From contig NC_079518.1 in the NCBI RefSeq assembly GCF_000801105.2, positions 14,922,800 through 14,986,799 on the forward strand: a stretch of DNA of 64,000 nt, in the 5' to 3' direction. Every line of letters starts with the position of its first letter. Positions within the stretch are counted from its first letter, which is position 1. Made by a program: the position numbers and the translations under genes. The notes under the pieces are model-generated. The model did no database searches, was not told the DNA's origin, and saw only the letters and a list, made by a program, of their open reading frames with translations. Below are positions 47,790-57,824 of the stretch, piece after piece. The DNA is from Raphanus sativus (Eukaryota > Streptophyta > Magnoliopsida > Brassicales > Brassicaceae).

Positions 47790-48585
47790 TTTATACATCG
47801 ATATTTATTTTTCATAATTCGTGTTATATATTTTAGATGTATCATAATATAACTAACTATATTCAAAAGACTTGGACCGAATCATGATATATGGCTTTTT
47901 TTTACAAATATCCGAATCCGTTTTAGATACATTGGTTATTTAGATATTTTTAGGTTTCTATACATCAGAACTGAATTCATCCAGATCCAGAATGACCCAA
48001 CTCAAAATCCATAAATAAGTTTATAATATTCAAGCGGAACTTGGTTTCAAAACAAAGAAAAACGATATCTGAAAGGAACAACATATATCTAAATGGACAA
48101 ATAATGTTCATGTCTAATTGATTTTATAAATTAATAAAAAAACTCTTTTTATGCGTTTGAAAAAATTAAGTGAAATAGAAAGAGTTTTTTTTATACATCA
48201 ATATTTGTTTTTCATAATTAGTGTTATATATTTTAGATGTATCATAATATAACTAACGATATTCATAAGACATGGACCGAATCAGGTTATATGGCTATTT
48301 GTTTTTACAAATATCTGAATCTTTTTTAGATACATTGGTTATTTAGATATTTTTAGGTTTCTATACATCAAAACCAAATTCATCCAGATCCAGAATGACC
48401 CGACTCAAAATCTACACATAAGTTTATAATATGAGCAGTGCTTGGTTTCAAAAAAAACCCCCGAAAGGAACAACATGTACCTAAATGGACAAATAATGTT
48501 TATGTCTAACTAATTTTATAAATTAATAAAAACATATTTCTATGTGTTTGGCTAAATTAAGTGAAATAGAAAGAGTTTTTTTATC
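47790..48585. repeat. 400-bp tandem duplication
   Basis: TTTTAGATGTATCATAATAT occurs at 47831 and 48231. The copies stay alignable over about 400 bp with scattered substitutions and small gaps (for example at AACAAAGAAAAACG). Non-coding. Confidence 0.8.
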
Positions 48586-49809
48586 AAGTAAAATAATTAT
48601 ATGAAGTGAAAAATTAAGTGGCAATAAATATAGCACATTTAATTATTTTAATTTAAGTTATTATTTTATTCACAAAAACATATATTTGAAGTATGTTTTT
48701 GGATACGTAATTTTTCCACCGATTGAAACTAAAATCGATAAAACCATATTTCTTGAGCTAGTTATGTTTTTTTTGTGAGTTGTAAATGGATGTTAGGTAC
48801 CTCTAGAGTCGATATATATACCGAGGTGAATAATCGATTATAAGGAGTCATTGTGAGCCAATTATAATCCACGAATATCTCAACTGTAAATGTTTTTGGG
48901 ATATCATATCTTTTGAAAATATTTTGGATTGTAATCGAAAGTTTGTCATATCTGTTTGCTCTGATTTAGGTAACTAATTATGGAGACATTTGATGGTTTT
49001 AACAAAGATTGGGAAGCAATATAAGAGAGTTTTGAGATATTTAGCTTGCAGGAATAAAAAAACGTGGAAATGAAGGTCTAGTTTAAAAAATTAAGGTAAT
49101 AATATATTGTATTGATTGCAACCGAGAATCTAGCAATTCCTTCCGTCAGCCAACTTATTAAAAATTCTATATAAGATATTTTCATGAATTAAGCAATATT
49201 CTGTTACTTTAATTCTTGGGAAAATTGCTAAAACCAACCCAAATATTGATTGCAACCCTAAAAGTAAACCCCATATTCAATCAATTGCAAACCCAACCTA
49301 AAGTAGTGTTAAAACTACTATTTAGCCCTTGTGACCAAACAAAAAAACATAAAGTCATTTTACTATTCTGTCCTTCGTAAGTCTACACATAACAAACATA
49401 GTCTACATATCCGTAGACGTCGTACACAGTCTACACTGTTGACTTAATTTGTAGTCTACATTTTAATTTGATCTAGTTAATTACGTTTAAAAATATATAA
49501 AATTATTTTTTGTGAAATTATTAATTAATCATCAATTTAAAGGTTAATATAAAGTTTATAAACTAAATTTGTATATAAGTGAACAACTAAAAAGAATATA
49601 TGTTGATTTGGTAACCATGTGAGACAATGTTTATGATTTAGTAACAAAAGGTCACATAACATGTTATATCTTTAAAGGTTAGATCTTTAGGGTTAGATTT
49701 AGATTGATTTTTCTTTTGTTTAAATTAACATATTATTACTGAGTAGTTTATATTTTGTAAATTTGATATTTGATACAATAAAATTGAGACTCTTTTGATT
49801 ATCAAATAA

Positions 49810-50190
49810 ACATTTAGGGTTGAGTTTTGTGGTTTAGGGTTTCGTAGACTTACAAATCAGTCTACTTTGGTGAGTGTAAACTATCTTTAAGTTCTATTCT
49901 CATCGAATTTAACCTAACCCGATTTAACCAAGTAAATTCAAACCTAATCCAATTTAAATTAAGCCTTTACATTTAGGGTTTTGAGTTTGTGGTTTAGGGT
50001 TTCGTAGACTTACAAATCAATCTACTTTAGTGAGCGTAGACTATCTTTAAAGTTTATTCTCATCGAATTTAACATAACCGGATTTAACCAAGTAAATTCT
50101 AACCTATTCAATTTAAACCAAGCCTTAAAATTTAGGGTTTGAATTTTGTGGTTTAGGGTTTCGTAGACCTACAATAAAGTCTTTATATCT
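49810..50190. repeat. 160-bp tandem repeat, 2.4 copies
   Basis: GGTTTAGGGTTTCGTAGAC starts at 49831, 49991 and 50150. Each unit contains a GTAGAC motif, a following A(A/G)TCTAC and TTTAGGGTTT telomere-like words. The third copy is partial. Confidence 0.8.
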
Positions 50191-50493
50191 GGAGACGTAT
50201 TTTTCAGTTTGCATTTTTAAATTTTGTTTACAAAATATCATTATTTTTAAATTAAGTGAGTTCCTTAAGAATAAAAATGTAAAATCATATACTATAACTA
50301 TTAAAAATAAAGAAAAAAATTTAATAAATCATATATTAAAATTATCAAAAATAAAGAAAAAATAAATAATGAAATTATTATAGTAAACTTTCTAAAAGGT
50401 CTACTAAGTTATACTCTAAGAATTTTAATTTAAGTAGACTTCAAAAGAAGTCTACAGTGTCGTAAATTTTAACCTAGTTTCATTTTTGTCTTC

Positions 50494-50531
50494 CTATATA
50501 AATGAAATTTACACAACCTCTCTCCAAAATG
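50494..50531 (+). promoter_or_regulatory. TATA-like box and first ATG of region A
   Basis: CTATATAAAT is followed 26 bases later by ATGGCTGCA in the context CAAAATGGCTGCA. The same CAAATGGCTGCA occurs in region B at 59415. The conserved start suggests the 5' end of a transposon gene, but the first frame closes after about 15 codons unless spliced. Confidence 0.4.
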
Positions 50532-50649
50532 GCTGCATATTTCACTTCTCTCTATAACTCTCTCCCTTCTCTCTAAAATTCTCTCCCTTCTCTCTAAAAT
50601 TCTCTCACTTCTCTCATATCTTTCTCATTATATTATCTTGTTATATTAG

Positions 50650-51283
50650 GTATTATGATTCATGGTTTCATATTATCCTTTACAAATGTAAGTTTTAGAT
50701 CTATAGATTTTAAATATGTACTTTTATCTTATTTATTTCTCACAATATTATTTTTTTGTAGGTATTATTATATATGTTTTTCATCTTCTCCTCTAAAAAT
50801 GTAAGTGTTAGATCTATAGATTTTAAATGTATAATTTTATGTTATTTCTTTCTCACAACTCTTTTTTTTGTAGGTATTATCATTCATGATTTTCATCTTC
50901 TCCTCTAAAAATGTAAGTTTTAGATCTATAGATTTTAAATGTGTATTTATATGTTATATTCAAATAAAATTATAGATCAATCTCTGTGAATTTAATTTGC
51001 TACTATTTTATCTTATAAATTCTATTTTGAAGTATTTCCAGATTTAAACTAGAATTACATTTAAAATGTAACATTTTTCCAGATCTGAAAAATATCAGAT
51101 AGTGTAGACTTCTAATGAAGTTTGCTTATAAGCTAAGGCTATAGACTTCATATTAAACCACAAGATTTTTAGTAGACTTCATCTACAAAAAAAATATGAA
51201 TAATTTTTCCTATGTTCTTTAAATAATTTTATCTAATTTTGCAGATATTTTCTCCATGGTTGTTATCTCCTCCTCCCAAAAAT
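50650..51283 (+). repeat. Four mini-exon-like cassettes
   Basis: Segments at 50650-50687, 50762-50800, 50874-50912 and 51245-51283 are 38, 39, 39 and 39 bp. Each is preceded by a T-rich (T)AG or GCAG and followed by GTAAG and the conserved AGATCTATAGATTTTAAAT. The last three are open in one frame (for example VLSFMIFIFSSKN). A further acceptor-like GCAG lies at 51638-51641. They look like tandemly multiplied phase-neutral exons. Confidence 0.5.
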
Positions 51284-52339
51284 GTAAGATTTACATCTAT
51301 AGATTTTAAATATGTTCTTTATACTTATATTAAAGAAAATTACATATTAAAACTATATGTCTTTAATTTATTACTATTTTTCTTATAAAATATATTTTCT
51401 AAAGTTTTTTTGATTTAAACTTATTTCATATTTTTAATGTATATATTTTTCATACTTCCAGAACAAAAAAGTATTTCAAATTTTCTTAATGTACACTAAT
51501 AGATCTGAAAATTTTCCGCTAGTGTAGACTTCAACTAAAGTCTACTAAACCATAAACTTTAAGTAGACTTAATAAAAAGTCTACTAAATTATGATTTATA
51601 TTTATTCTTATGTTTTCTCATAACTTTATCTTATTTTGCAGGTACTCTTTCCAAGACTTTATTTGAAGCATCAAGATTATGAAAAATCAAACACACTAAA
51701 AACATATTTTTAATAAAATGATTTGTAATAATTTTTGTAATAAATATTCATTTGTAAATAATTGTTTGATGCATAATTTATAAATAGTGTATTAATTTTA
51801 AGTTGTGTTTCACTTGTATGATATTATTAATTTTTGTTAGCTGTCATTTTTTACATAAGATATTCTAATCAACCAAACAATTAAAACTGATGTAGTAGGC
51901 TTTGTGTATCAGACTTGTGGCTGTAACAGACTATGTAATTTATTGCATGCAGCAGACTTCTGTGAAAGTCTTCTATAAAAGAAGACTAATACTTAAGTGC
52001 TGCTAGTAGACTACTATCATGCAGCTTCTCCTTTGTATCAGTATCAGATATTATCAGTATTACTCTTGTTTTCGAAATATTCATCCACAAATTCAACAAA
52101 AATACAGTAGACTAACCAAGAAGTCTATGTTAAAAGAAGATTAAAAACGTAAGTCTGGTCGGCCGAAATCAGTCAATGCAATAAACATGTCAAAAGACCT
52201 ATAAACTCAACATTCATCACATAAGACATCATCCAAAGCAACAATACAACTCATAAGTTCAACACTGACTAAAGACCCACAAATCAAACATAAGTTCAAC
52301 ACATATAGACAACATCCAAAGCAACAATACAAGTCATAA

Positions 52340-52515
52340 CTCGTCGTCACCTTCAGCTTCTAGTTGACACTGGCTTGATACACAAAGGCATACAATATGG
52401 GTCTTACATAATTCGATAAAGTTTTGTACTTGTCTATCACTCGTGACATGCATAGGATAGTATCCGGATCCATTTTCTCTAAAAGACGTCTTGTAAGGAA
52501 CATGTCAGCTCCACC
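52340..52515 (-). pseudogene. 3' end of an unidentified coding region, cut by the gap
   Basis: From the N gap the minus strand is open for about 50 codons (MFLTRRLLEKMDPDTIL, then SRVIDKYKTLSNY, then a stop). A +1 frame would end in an acidic tail LEAEGDDEL. I do not recognise the family. It may be part of the surrounding transposon. Confidence 0.35.
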
Positions 52516-52615
52516 NNNNNNNNNNNNNNNNNNNNNNNNNNNNNNNNNNNNNNNNNNNNNNNNNNNNNNNNNNNNNNNNNNNNNNNNNNNNNNNNNNNNN
52601 NNNNNNNNNNNNNNN
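52516..52615. other. Assembly gap, 100 N
   Basis: Exactly 100 N, the usual placeholder for a gap of unknown size. It is followed at once by a (GA)n run (52616-52633), so the missing DNA is probably repetitive. Confidence 0.98.
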
Positions 52616-52632
52616 GAGAGAGAGAGAGAGAG

Positions 52633-52890
52633 AAACCCAAACTCAAATCCTAACCCAAATCATATAGTATAGACAAAGACAAGCAAACACACAAATCCAT
52701 ATACCCTAAACCCAAATCCTAAACCTAAACCTAAATCCTAAACCCAAACCATATACTCTAAACCCAAATCCTAAACCATAAACCCTAAACCCAAACTCTG
52801 AACCCTAAACCCAAACCATAAACCATAAACCCAAACCCTAAACACAAACCATATATCCAAACCATATACCCTAAACCAAAACTTTAAACT
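52633..52890. repeat. Degenerate telomere-like repeats
   Basis: Many variants of the plant telomere unit CCCTAAA (AAACCCTAAACCC, AAATCCTAAACC, AAACCATAAACC) fill about 260 bp. An interstitial, decayed array is likely, because genes and transposons continue on both sides. Confidence 0.75.
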
Positions 52891-53761
52891 CAAACCCTTA
52901 TATATTACGTGACTATGATATACATATTATGGTATAGAATACTCGACGCACCCACAAACTTTATATATATGAAATTCTCTAAAATTTCTTTAGAGAGAGA
53001 GATGATGAGTGGCGACAGTGTTGGAGAACCAAACAGTGTAACTGATCAAGTAGTGAGTAAGAAGAATCAAGAGACAAAGAAGGAGATATAAATTGCAACA
53101 AAAGAGAAAAAAAATTATCATACTAGACTATAATTTAAAATAGTATGAAACATATGACGCATGATATGGAGATAGGGATTATGAAGAAAATTAGAGTAGT
53201 TTACAAATATATGTCTGTTTTACAACATCTAAAACATGTCATATACAGAAAAAAATCTATGATTTTTATAGGTAATTAAGAAATTCAAATAAGTAATTTT
53301 TAAACTTATAAATTTCATTAAAATGATGAGGTGAAAGTAAGAAAGGACAATATAGAAATTAATTCATAAATATCATAGCCTAAAGCATTCTATGGTTATA
53401 CTATCAATATAATTCCTACTATGTATATGAGTCCAAATTTCCCTTGTTTTTATCCTAAATTTCACAGCCAAGGAATATTTTTTTTCTCTGCAGCTCTAAG
53501 ATGAAACATAATTAGTTGTTTCATTGGAGCAACTCAAGAGGATATGCCACAAAGTGAAATACCACCGGCTAATATTGCAATCCCTAAACAAAAGAGAATA
53601 CCAATAAGACAAAGACTTAAGATCTCGTGAAGAATACCAGTTTAACTACAGTAAACTAAATAGGTGAATCTCATACACATGAAGAGTGGAATCAATACAT
53701 TGTAATTAAAAAAAGAGAGAAAATGGTAAGATTATGTGATTCATTTTCTGACATTTCCTCT
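52891..53761. other. AT-rich intergenic DNA
   Basis: No gene recognised. A small plus frame near 52970-53091 has no recognised similarity. Confidence 0.5.
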
Positions 53762-54904
53762 TTACTTTGGAGCTTTATCGGTAACTTTCTGAGCAATCCA
53801 GCCAAGCCCATCATGCAATCAATCCCTCACCAGTAACTGCACAGCTTGCTTGAATATGAAGAAGCATACATTATAATGTCATGGAGTTGTGGATGTTACG
53901 TATCTGTTTCGAGTGTATGCATGGAGTATTTATTATAAGAGGAGAGAGAAAACCGTGTGGGCTTTGTCTGAAAGGTGAGCCCAATTAATTAGAGCAAACG
54001 CATTTGTGAAACTCTCAAAATTCGATTCCCAATATCATATATTATTATTATTATTTTTTCTGTTTGATTAAAAAAATAAATAATAATAATCGAACCAATC
54101 GTGGACCGCCACATCACGTAAAACCCACGAAACAGTGATGAACCGAAATATTTCCAGTGAACCTGCAAAGGCTGGGTTCATAAAAATCATATTATTATAT
54201 ATTTTTTTTTGGAATTGTGTGAACATGGGGTATAAATCCTCAATTGGGATGCCCTTAAAATACATGAAAATCAGTGGGGTTGAAAAGATTTAGAGTTTAT
54301 TCGGCCGGAGTATAAAAATAACGAGACGGTGACAAAAAACAGTTACGCATCTAAAGTTCTATTGAAAATGCACATGAATGTCGTCTACCAGGCAGTTGAA
54401 TTGTTGGTAATTTTGATATAGAGAACTATATTCATCGGAAAAGACAGTGAGTAGTAGTTGCTCTTCATTGTAAATCAAGTTAAGAGTAGCCGGAACAGGT
54501 GTGTGCTAGTACCATAGTGCAACGTCGTATGTGTTTTTTCTAGTAAATGAGTTATCGACGTGGTTTTGGAGATGTAGGAAACTAACACCGTTAACAAATG
54601 TCTATTTATTTTATGTTATGCACTTAAAGACTCGAATTTGAACATACTTGCATAAGAAACATAGATTAGCCATAAATCTATTTTTACAGAATGTGCCAAT
54701 CATGGTTCTTGATAATGTGAAGGTTAAGCACATTAGTGATTTCAGCTGGGCTCATAGCGTCTTTCAGGTCCTGTTTGCTTGCAAACACGAGTATCACTGA
54801 GTTCTGAAGATCCTCATGCCCAGGTAATCTGTATAGCTCATCTTTCATGAGAGAGATTCTGGTTCTGTCTGTGCTATCTATAACAAAGATTACAGCGTTG
54901 GTTC

Positions 54905-54909
54905 CTCTA
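54905..54909. repeat. TRIM target duplication CTCTA (left)
   Basis: CTCTA, repeated at 56190-56194, flanks the TRIM-like element. Joining the flanks restores continuity of the ARFC1 codons at this point. Confidence 0.92.
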
Positions 54910-55064
54910 TGATGCAGATAAGTATTTGAAATATTTCCAAATATCTTATTATTTATTTTGTTAAATATATTGAATTAGATAATTACTTTTTATTTGTATT
55001 TTCTATATTTTAATGGTTTTTCTATTTTAGTTAAGATTATGATTTTCTAGATTTAATAATTTAT

Positions 55065-55072
55065 TATAAATA
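55065..55072 (+). promoter_or_regulatory. TATA box in the TRIM 5' LTR
   Basis: TATAAATA, in the same sense as the primer-binding site, about 156 bp into the 410-bp LTR. The counterpart is in the 3' LTR near 55935. Confidence 0.6.
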
Positions 55073-55321
55073 GGCATTCAAGCCTAAAATTGTATTTAGA
55101 CTTTAATAATTAATAAACGAGCTTTTGCTTTATACCTTGAAAGAGATTTGATTAAATTCATCTTCTTGAGTTGCCTTGTTATTGATTTGATTAAATTCAT
55201 CAATACAAGAAGTTGGTCTCAAGACGCTATCGAAAGAAACTCTTGATTGATCAAAGAACAGGTCTCTAGAACCCTAAAAGTTCTTTGATCGACCGTTCAA
55301 CCTATCGTCCGCTGCATCAGT

Positions 55322-55334
55322 TGGTATCAGAGCC
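55322..55334 (+). other. TRIM primer-binding site (tRNA-iMet)
   Basis: TGGTATCAGAGCC, two bases after the 5' LTR, complementary to the initiator-Met tRNA 3' end. Confidence 0.9.
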
Positions 55335-55375
55335 TGGTTTCTTTGATTTCTTAATCGAAGACGATTCTGGATGTC

Positions 55376-55882
55376 ATGGTGATTGCGAACATCTATCCTA
55401 CCCAGGACGAAAGTCCCTTTGTCGAGAGAGAAGAAGGCCATGAGATCAACAAAGAGATTTCGGGTGATCCAATCTACGACGTTTATGAAGATGATGAGAT
55501 CTACAAAGAGATTTGTGGAGATCCAATCTATGATGTTTATGAAGAATATGATAATTTCGTCCGTGCAAAAATAGGGCGAAATCTCGTCTATTCAGAAGAC
55601 TTCAAGAATAATCAATTCTGTGCAAAATTCGTACAGGACGAGTTTCGTGCGAATTTCATGCAAAGTCAAAAGATCAGGCTTTGTGCAAATTTCGGATTTG
55701 AAGATAAATATTTGAAGATTTCAACCACAAAAAACCAATTTAAGATTCGAGGACGAATCTTTTCCAACCCGGAGAGAATGATGCAGATAAGTATTTGGAA
55801 TATTTCCAAATATCTTATTATTTATTTTGTTAAATATATTGAATTAGATAATTACCTTTTATTTGTATTTTCTATATTTTAA
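55376..55882 (+). CDS. 168-aa open frame inside the TRIM element
   Basis: The frame covers almost the whole interior and continues into the 3' LTR. It is acidic and begins MVIANIYPTQDESPFVE. A segment of about 20 residues is repeated in tandem (INKEISGDPIYDVYEDD, then IYKEICGDPIYDVYEEY). No Gag, protease or zinc knuckle motif is visible. An open frame of this length in an AT-rich TRIM is notable, but the last 34 residues are LTR-encoded and probably incidental. Whether it is translated is unknown. Confidence 0.45.
   Translation: MVIANIYPTQDESPFVEREEGHEINKEISGDPIYDVYEDDEIYKEICGDPIYDVYEEYDNFVRAKIGRNLVYSEDFKNNQFCAKFVQDEFRANFMQSQKIRLCANFGFEDKYLKISTTKNQFKIRGRIFSNPERMMQISIWNISKYLIIYFVKYIELDNYLLFVFSIF
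55744..55759 (+). other. Hairpin GATTCG-AGGA-CGAATC before the TRIM 3' LTR
   Basis: Same 16-mer as 4149-4164 in the giant-LTR element and at nearly the same distance (19 against 20 bases) from the 3' LTR. The following purine-rich CCCGGAGAGAA serves as polypurine tract. Confidence 0.55.
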
Positions 55883-56189
55883 TGATTTTTCTATTTTAGT
55901 TAAGATTATGATTTTCTAGATTTTAGAATTTATTATAAATAGGCATTCAAGCCTAAAATTGTATTCAGACTTTGATAATTAATAAACGAGCTTTTGCTTT
56001 ATACATTGAAAGAGATTTGATTAAATTCATCTTCTTTGAGTTGCCTTGTTATTGATTTGATTAAATTCATCAATACAAGAAGTTGGTCTCAAGACGCTAT
56101 CGAAAGAAACTCTTGATTGATCCAAAAACAGGTCTCTAAAACCCTAAAAGTTCTTTGATCGACCCTTCAACCTATCGTCCACTGCATCA

Positions 56190-56194
56190 CTCTA
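56190..56194. repeat. TRIM target duplication CTCTA (right)
   Basis: Matches 54905-54909 and abuts the end of the 3' LTR. Confidence 0.92.
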
Positions 56195-56344
56195 TAGTAC
56201 ATTTCCCATGATGTTCTCAGCCTATCTTGCCCACCAAGATCCCACACCTAGAGGCAGTGTAACTTATGTAAGAATCCAAACTATGTCCAAACAAGAACTT
56301 CTTGAGAACAAATTAAAGAAAACTTTGGGGTTGGGGGGGGGGGG

Positions 56345-57824
56345 GGTTACACCTCGAAGCAGATGTTCTTGTAAACGAGCTCTTCGACATTACTTCCAAC
56401 TGTACGATGAGTAGTGACAACTTCACCCAAGTGAAGCTAATAAAGCGTCGTCGTATTTTTATCGTCATTGTCCAAACCAACGACGACAATCCTGTACCCT
56501 TTTGCACGGAACATCATGAACCAAAACCTCGATGCGAATGCTCCCATGTCTCTCGGGTTTCATGTAATAACAAAATAAACATAATTGAATCTTTCTTTTC
56601 CTTTTATTCACGGCAAGAGTTGAGATTGATTTATTTAAAAAGAATATTTACATTTAGATCATTTTCTAATGATTCATGCTATTTTTTTCTTTAAAATAAA
56701 ATAATTCGATATTAGAATTGGTTAAAATATAGAGACGAACAAACAAAAAATGATTTATTCCATATAAATTTCTATTAAAAGTTTTTTACTCTAAAATCTA
56801 TTTTAAAATGAAAAATAAAGTGAGATTAGAAATAGTTTTAGAAGACTAAAATATCTACAACTTAAAAGACTCAAACCCCGATGTTAATACTATTTGATAC
56901 AAATTTTATACAAAAATAAAGAAAACACTACACCATCGTATAAATAAGAATCAATTCCTTATTTGAGACCCAAAATTTAAAGAAGTATCTTATTTATTAA
57001 TAATAGGAATCCAAACAAATGTTAAAAGATGTGTGTTTTCATCTTTAACTTTATTAGTTTTTTAAAAAAATATATTTAAAATACATCTTTTCACAATGAT
57101 ATATCTTTAAATCCTAAAATATGCATGTTTTTATAATGAGATATTTTGGTGATACACTGAAATATGAGGAATTTGCCAAAATTAAATGCAAAACTATATC
57201 CAAATTTTAATAAAATTCAAAACTAACCTAAAAACCTCGTAAAATTGCAATCATCTGCTTATGGCCAAAGAAAAAACCAGGATTCATTTTTACAAAATAT
57301 AATCCCAAAAAGTCTTTTGAATTTCTGTAAGTCTTCCGAGTTTCTGGAAGTCTGGAAGACTTCCAGGAAGTTTTCTCGTATAGTAGACCTTAAAATATTT
57401 TATAAATTTGATGAAAAATATATTGCTATGAGAAAAATATAAATCATGTAATTATAAACACTTGTAATGATATAAACTAAGATATAGTAAAATTGAATTG
57501 TTTTCAATATAGATGAGTGAATGTAGTGGATCATAGTATTCATTGGTTTAGGGTAACATATGTTGTAGTATTGTATGTTTTTTTATGGTTAGATTTTGGA
57601 AGCTTAACATATTTTCTTAAAAATTAAATTTGACGTATATGTATCTAGTTCTATGTGTATTAAACACTATTTAACTTAAATTTAAATTTAGTAGAGTGTT
57701 TAGTTAGTTAATTAAGTTTTGGATTTATATTATGGATTTAGACGACTTCCAGGAAATCTTCTGATGAATAGTATTTACGAGCAAGACGACTTCCAGGAAG
57801 TCTTCTAATGAATAGTATTTACGG
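56345..57824. repeat. 1,480-bp tandem duplication, copy 1
   Basis: Copy 1 includes ARFC1 exon 1, AT-rich upstream DNA and the start of Mutator-like region B. Landmarks recur at a fixed offset of 1,480 bp (for example TGTACGATGAGTAGTGACAA at 56401 and 57881). The copies are very similar, with scattered substitutions. Confidence 0.92.

Larger units (their letters stand above)
46933..49214. other. AT-rich repeat-filled spacer
   Basis: No gene. It contains the Helitron terminus at 47178, the two tandem arrays listed separately, and unclassified AT-rich DNA. Confidence 0.55.
49215..52515 (-). mobile_element. Mutator/VANDAL-like region A (motif array and mini-exons)
   Basis: It starts with GGGAAAATTGCTAAAACC, a terminus-like sequence resembling the GGAATTTGCCAAAAT of region B. 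49380-50460 and 51100-52150 are studded with GTAGAC/AGTCTAC. Three perfect spaced inverted repeats GTAGACTT-N6-AAGTCTAC lie at 50434, 51524 and 51563. In between are a 160-bp tandem repeat, a TATA-like box (50494), ATGGCTGCA (50529) and repeated mini-exon cassettes reading on the plus strand. A minus-strand open frame ends near 52350 and runs into the N gap. The family assignment is by analogy with VANDAL elements, whose non-coding ends carry short motif arrays. No transposase is visible. The strand is that of the open frame at the gap and is uncertain. Confidence 0.45.
54910..56189 (+). mobile_element. TRIM-like LTR retrotransposon, 1,280 bp
   Basis: LTRs of 410 bp (54910-55319) and 411 bp (55779-56189) start TGATGCAG and end CTGCATCA, with a 5-bp target duplication. 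An initiator-Met primer-binding site and a purine tract lie in the expected places, leaving only 459 bp inside. The LTRs differ at about a dozen visible sites (for example GAAATATT against GGAATATT), so it is older than the giant-LTR element. It carries no enzyme domains. The pol-tail-like sequence before the 3' LTR points to a Ty3/gypsy parent. Confidence 0.93.
53762..56547 (-). pseudogene. Broken ARFC1-like small GTPase gene
   Basis: Minus-strand exons: exon 1 (56547-56353, [13 protein letters not shown] to FE), exon 2 (from 56247, VWDLGGQDRLRTSW). The next coding stretch (54904 down to about 54688) runs from RGTNAVIFVIDSTD to KNHDWHI with FASKQDLKD. The last exon (about 53857-53762) has QASCAVTGEG and AQKVTDKAPK. 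Acceptor sites remain, so it came from a genomic copy and not from mRNA. Damage: a TAG stop in exon 1 after TTTLY, an extra residue in the P loop (GLDNDDKN instead of GLDNAGKT), NKQD changed to SKQD, a frameshift in the last exon, and the insertion of a 1.28-kb LTR element between YY and RGT. Intact ARFC1 is an Arf-family GTPase of membrane traffic. Confidence 0.88.

Noticed and set aside
49380..52160. CRISPR-like array of short repeats
   Set aside because: The GTAGAC/AGTCTAC motifs are irregularly spaced, short and in both orientations within a plant nuclear sequence. There are no direct repeats with uniform spacers and no cas genes.
52424..52672. Plus frame spanning the N gap
   Set aside because: Most of it is unknown sequence and a GA repeat; the flanking coding signal is on the minus strand.
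52633..52890. A true chromosome end
   Set aside because: The units are degenerate, the array is short, and transposons and gene relics continue on both sides, so it is interstitial.
52909..53091. Plus frame of 60 codons ending in NQETKKEI
   Set aside because: No family recognised, no splice context and no neighbour supporting a gene.
56333..56346. G run as a G-quadruplex regulatory element
   Set aside because: A single uninterrupted homopolymer next to a pseudogene and a duplication edge; sequencing or slippage error is a simpler explanation.
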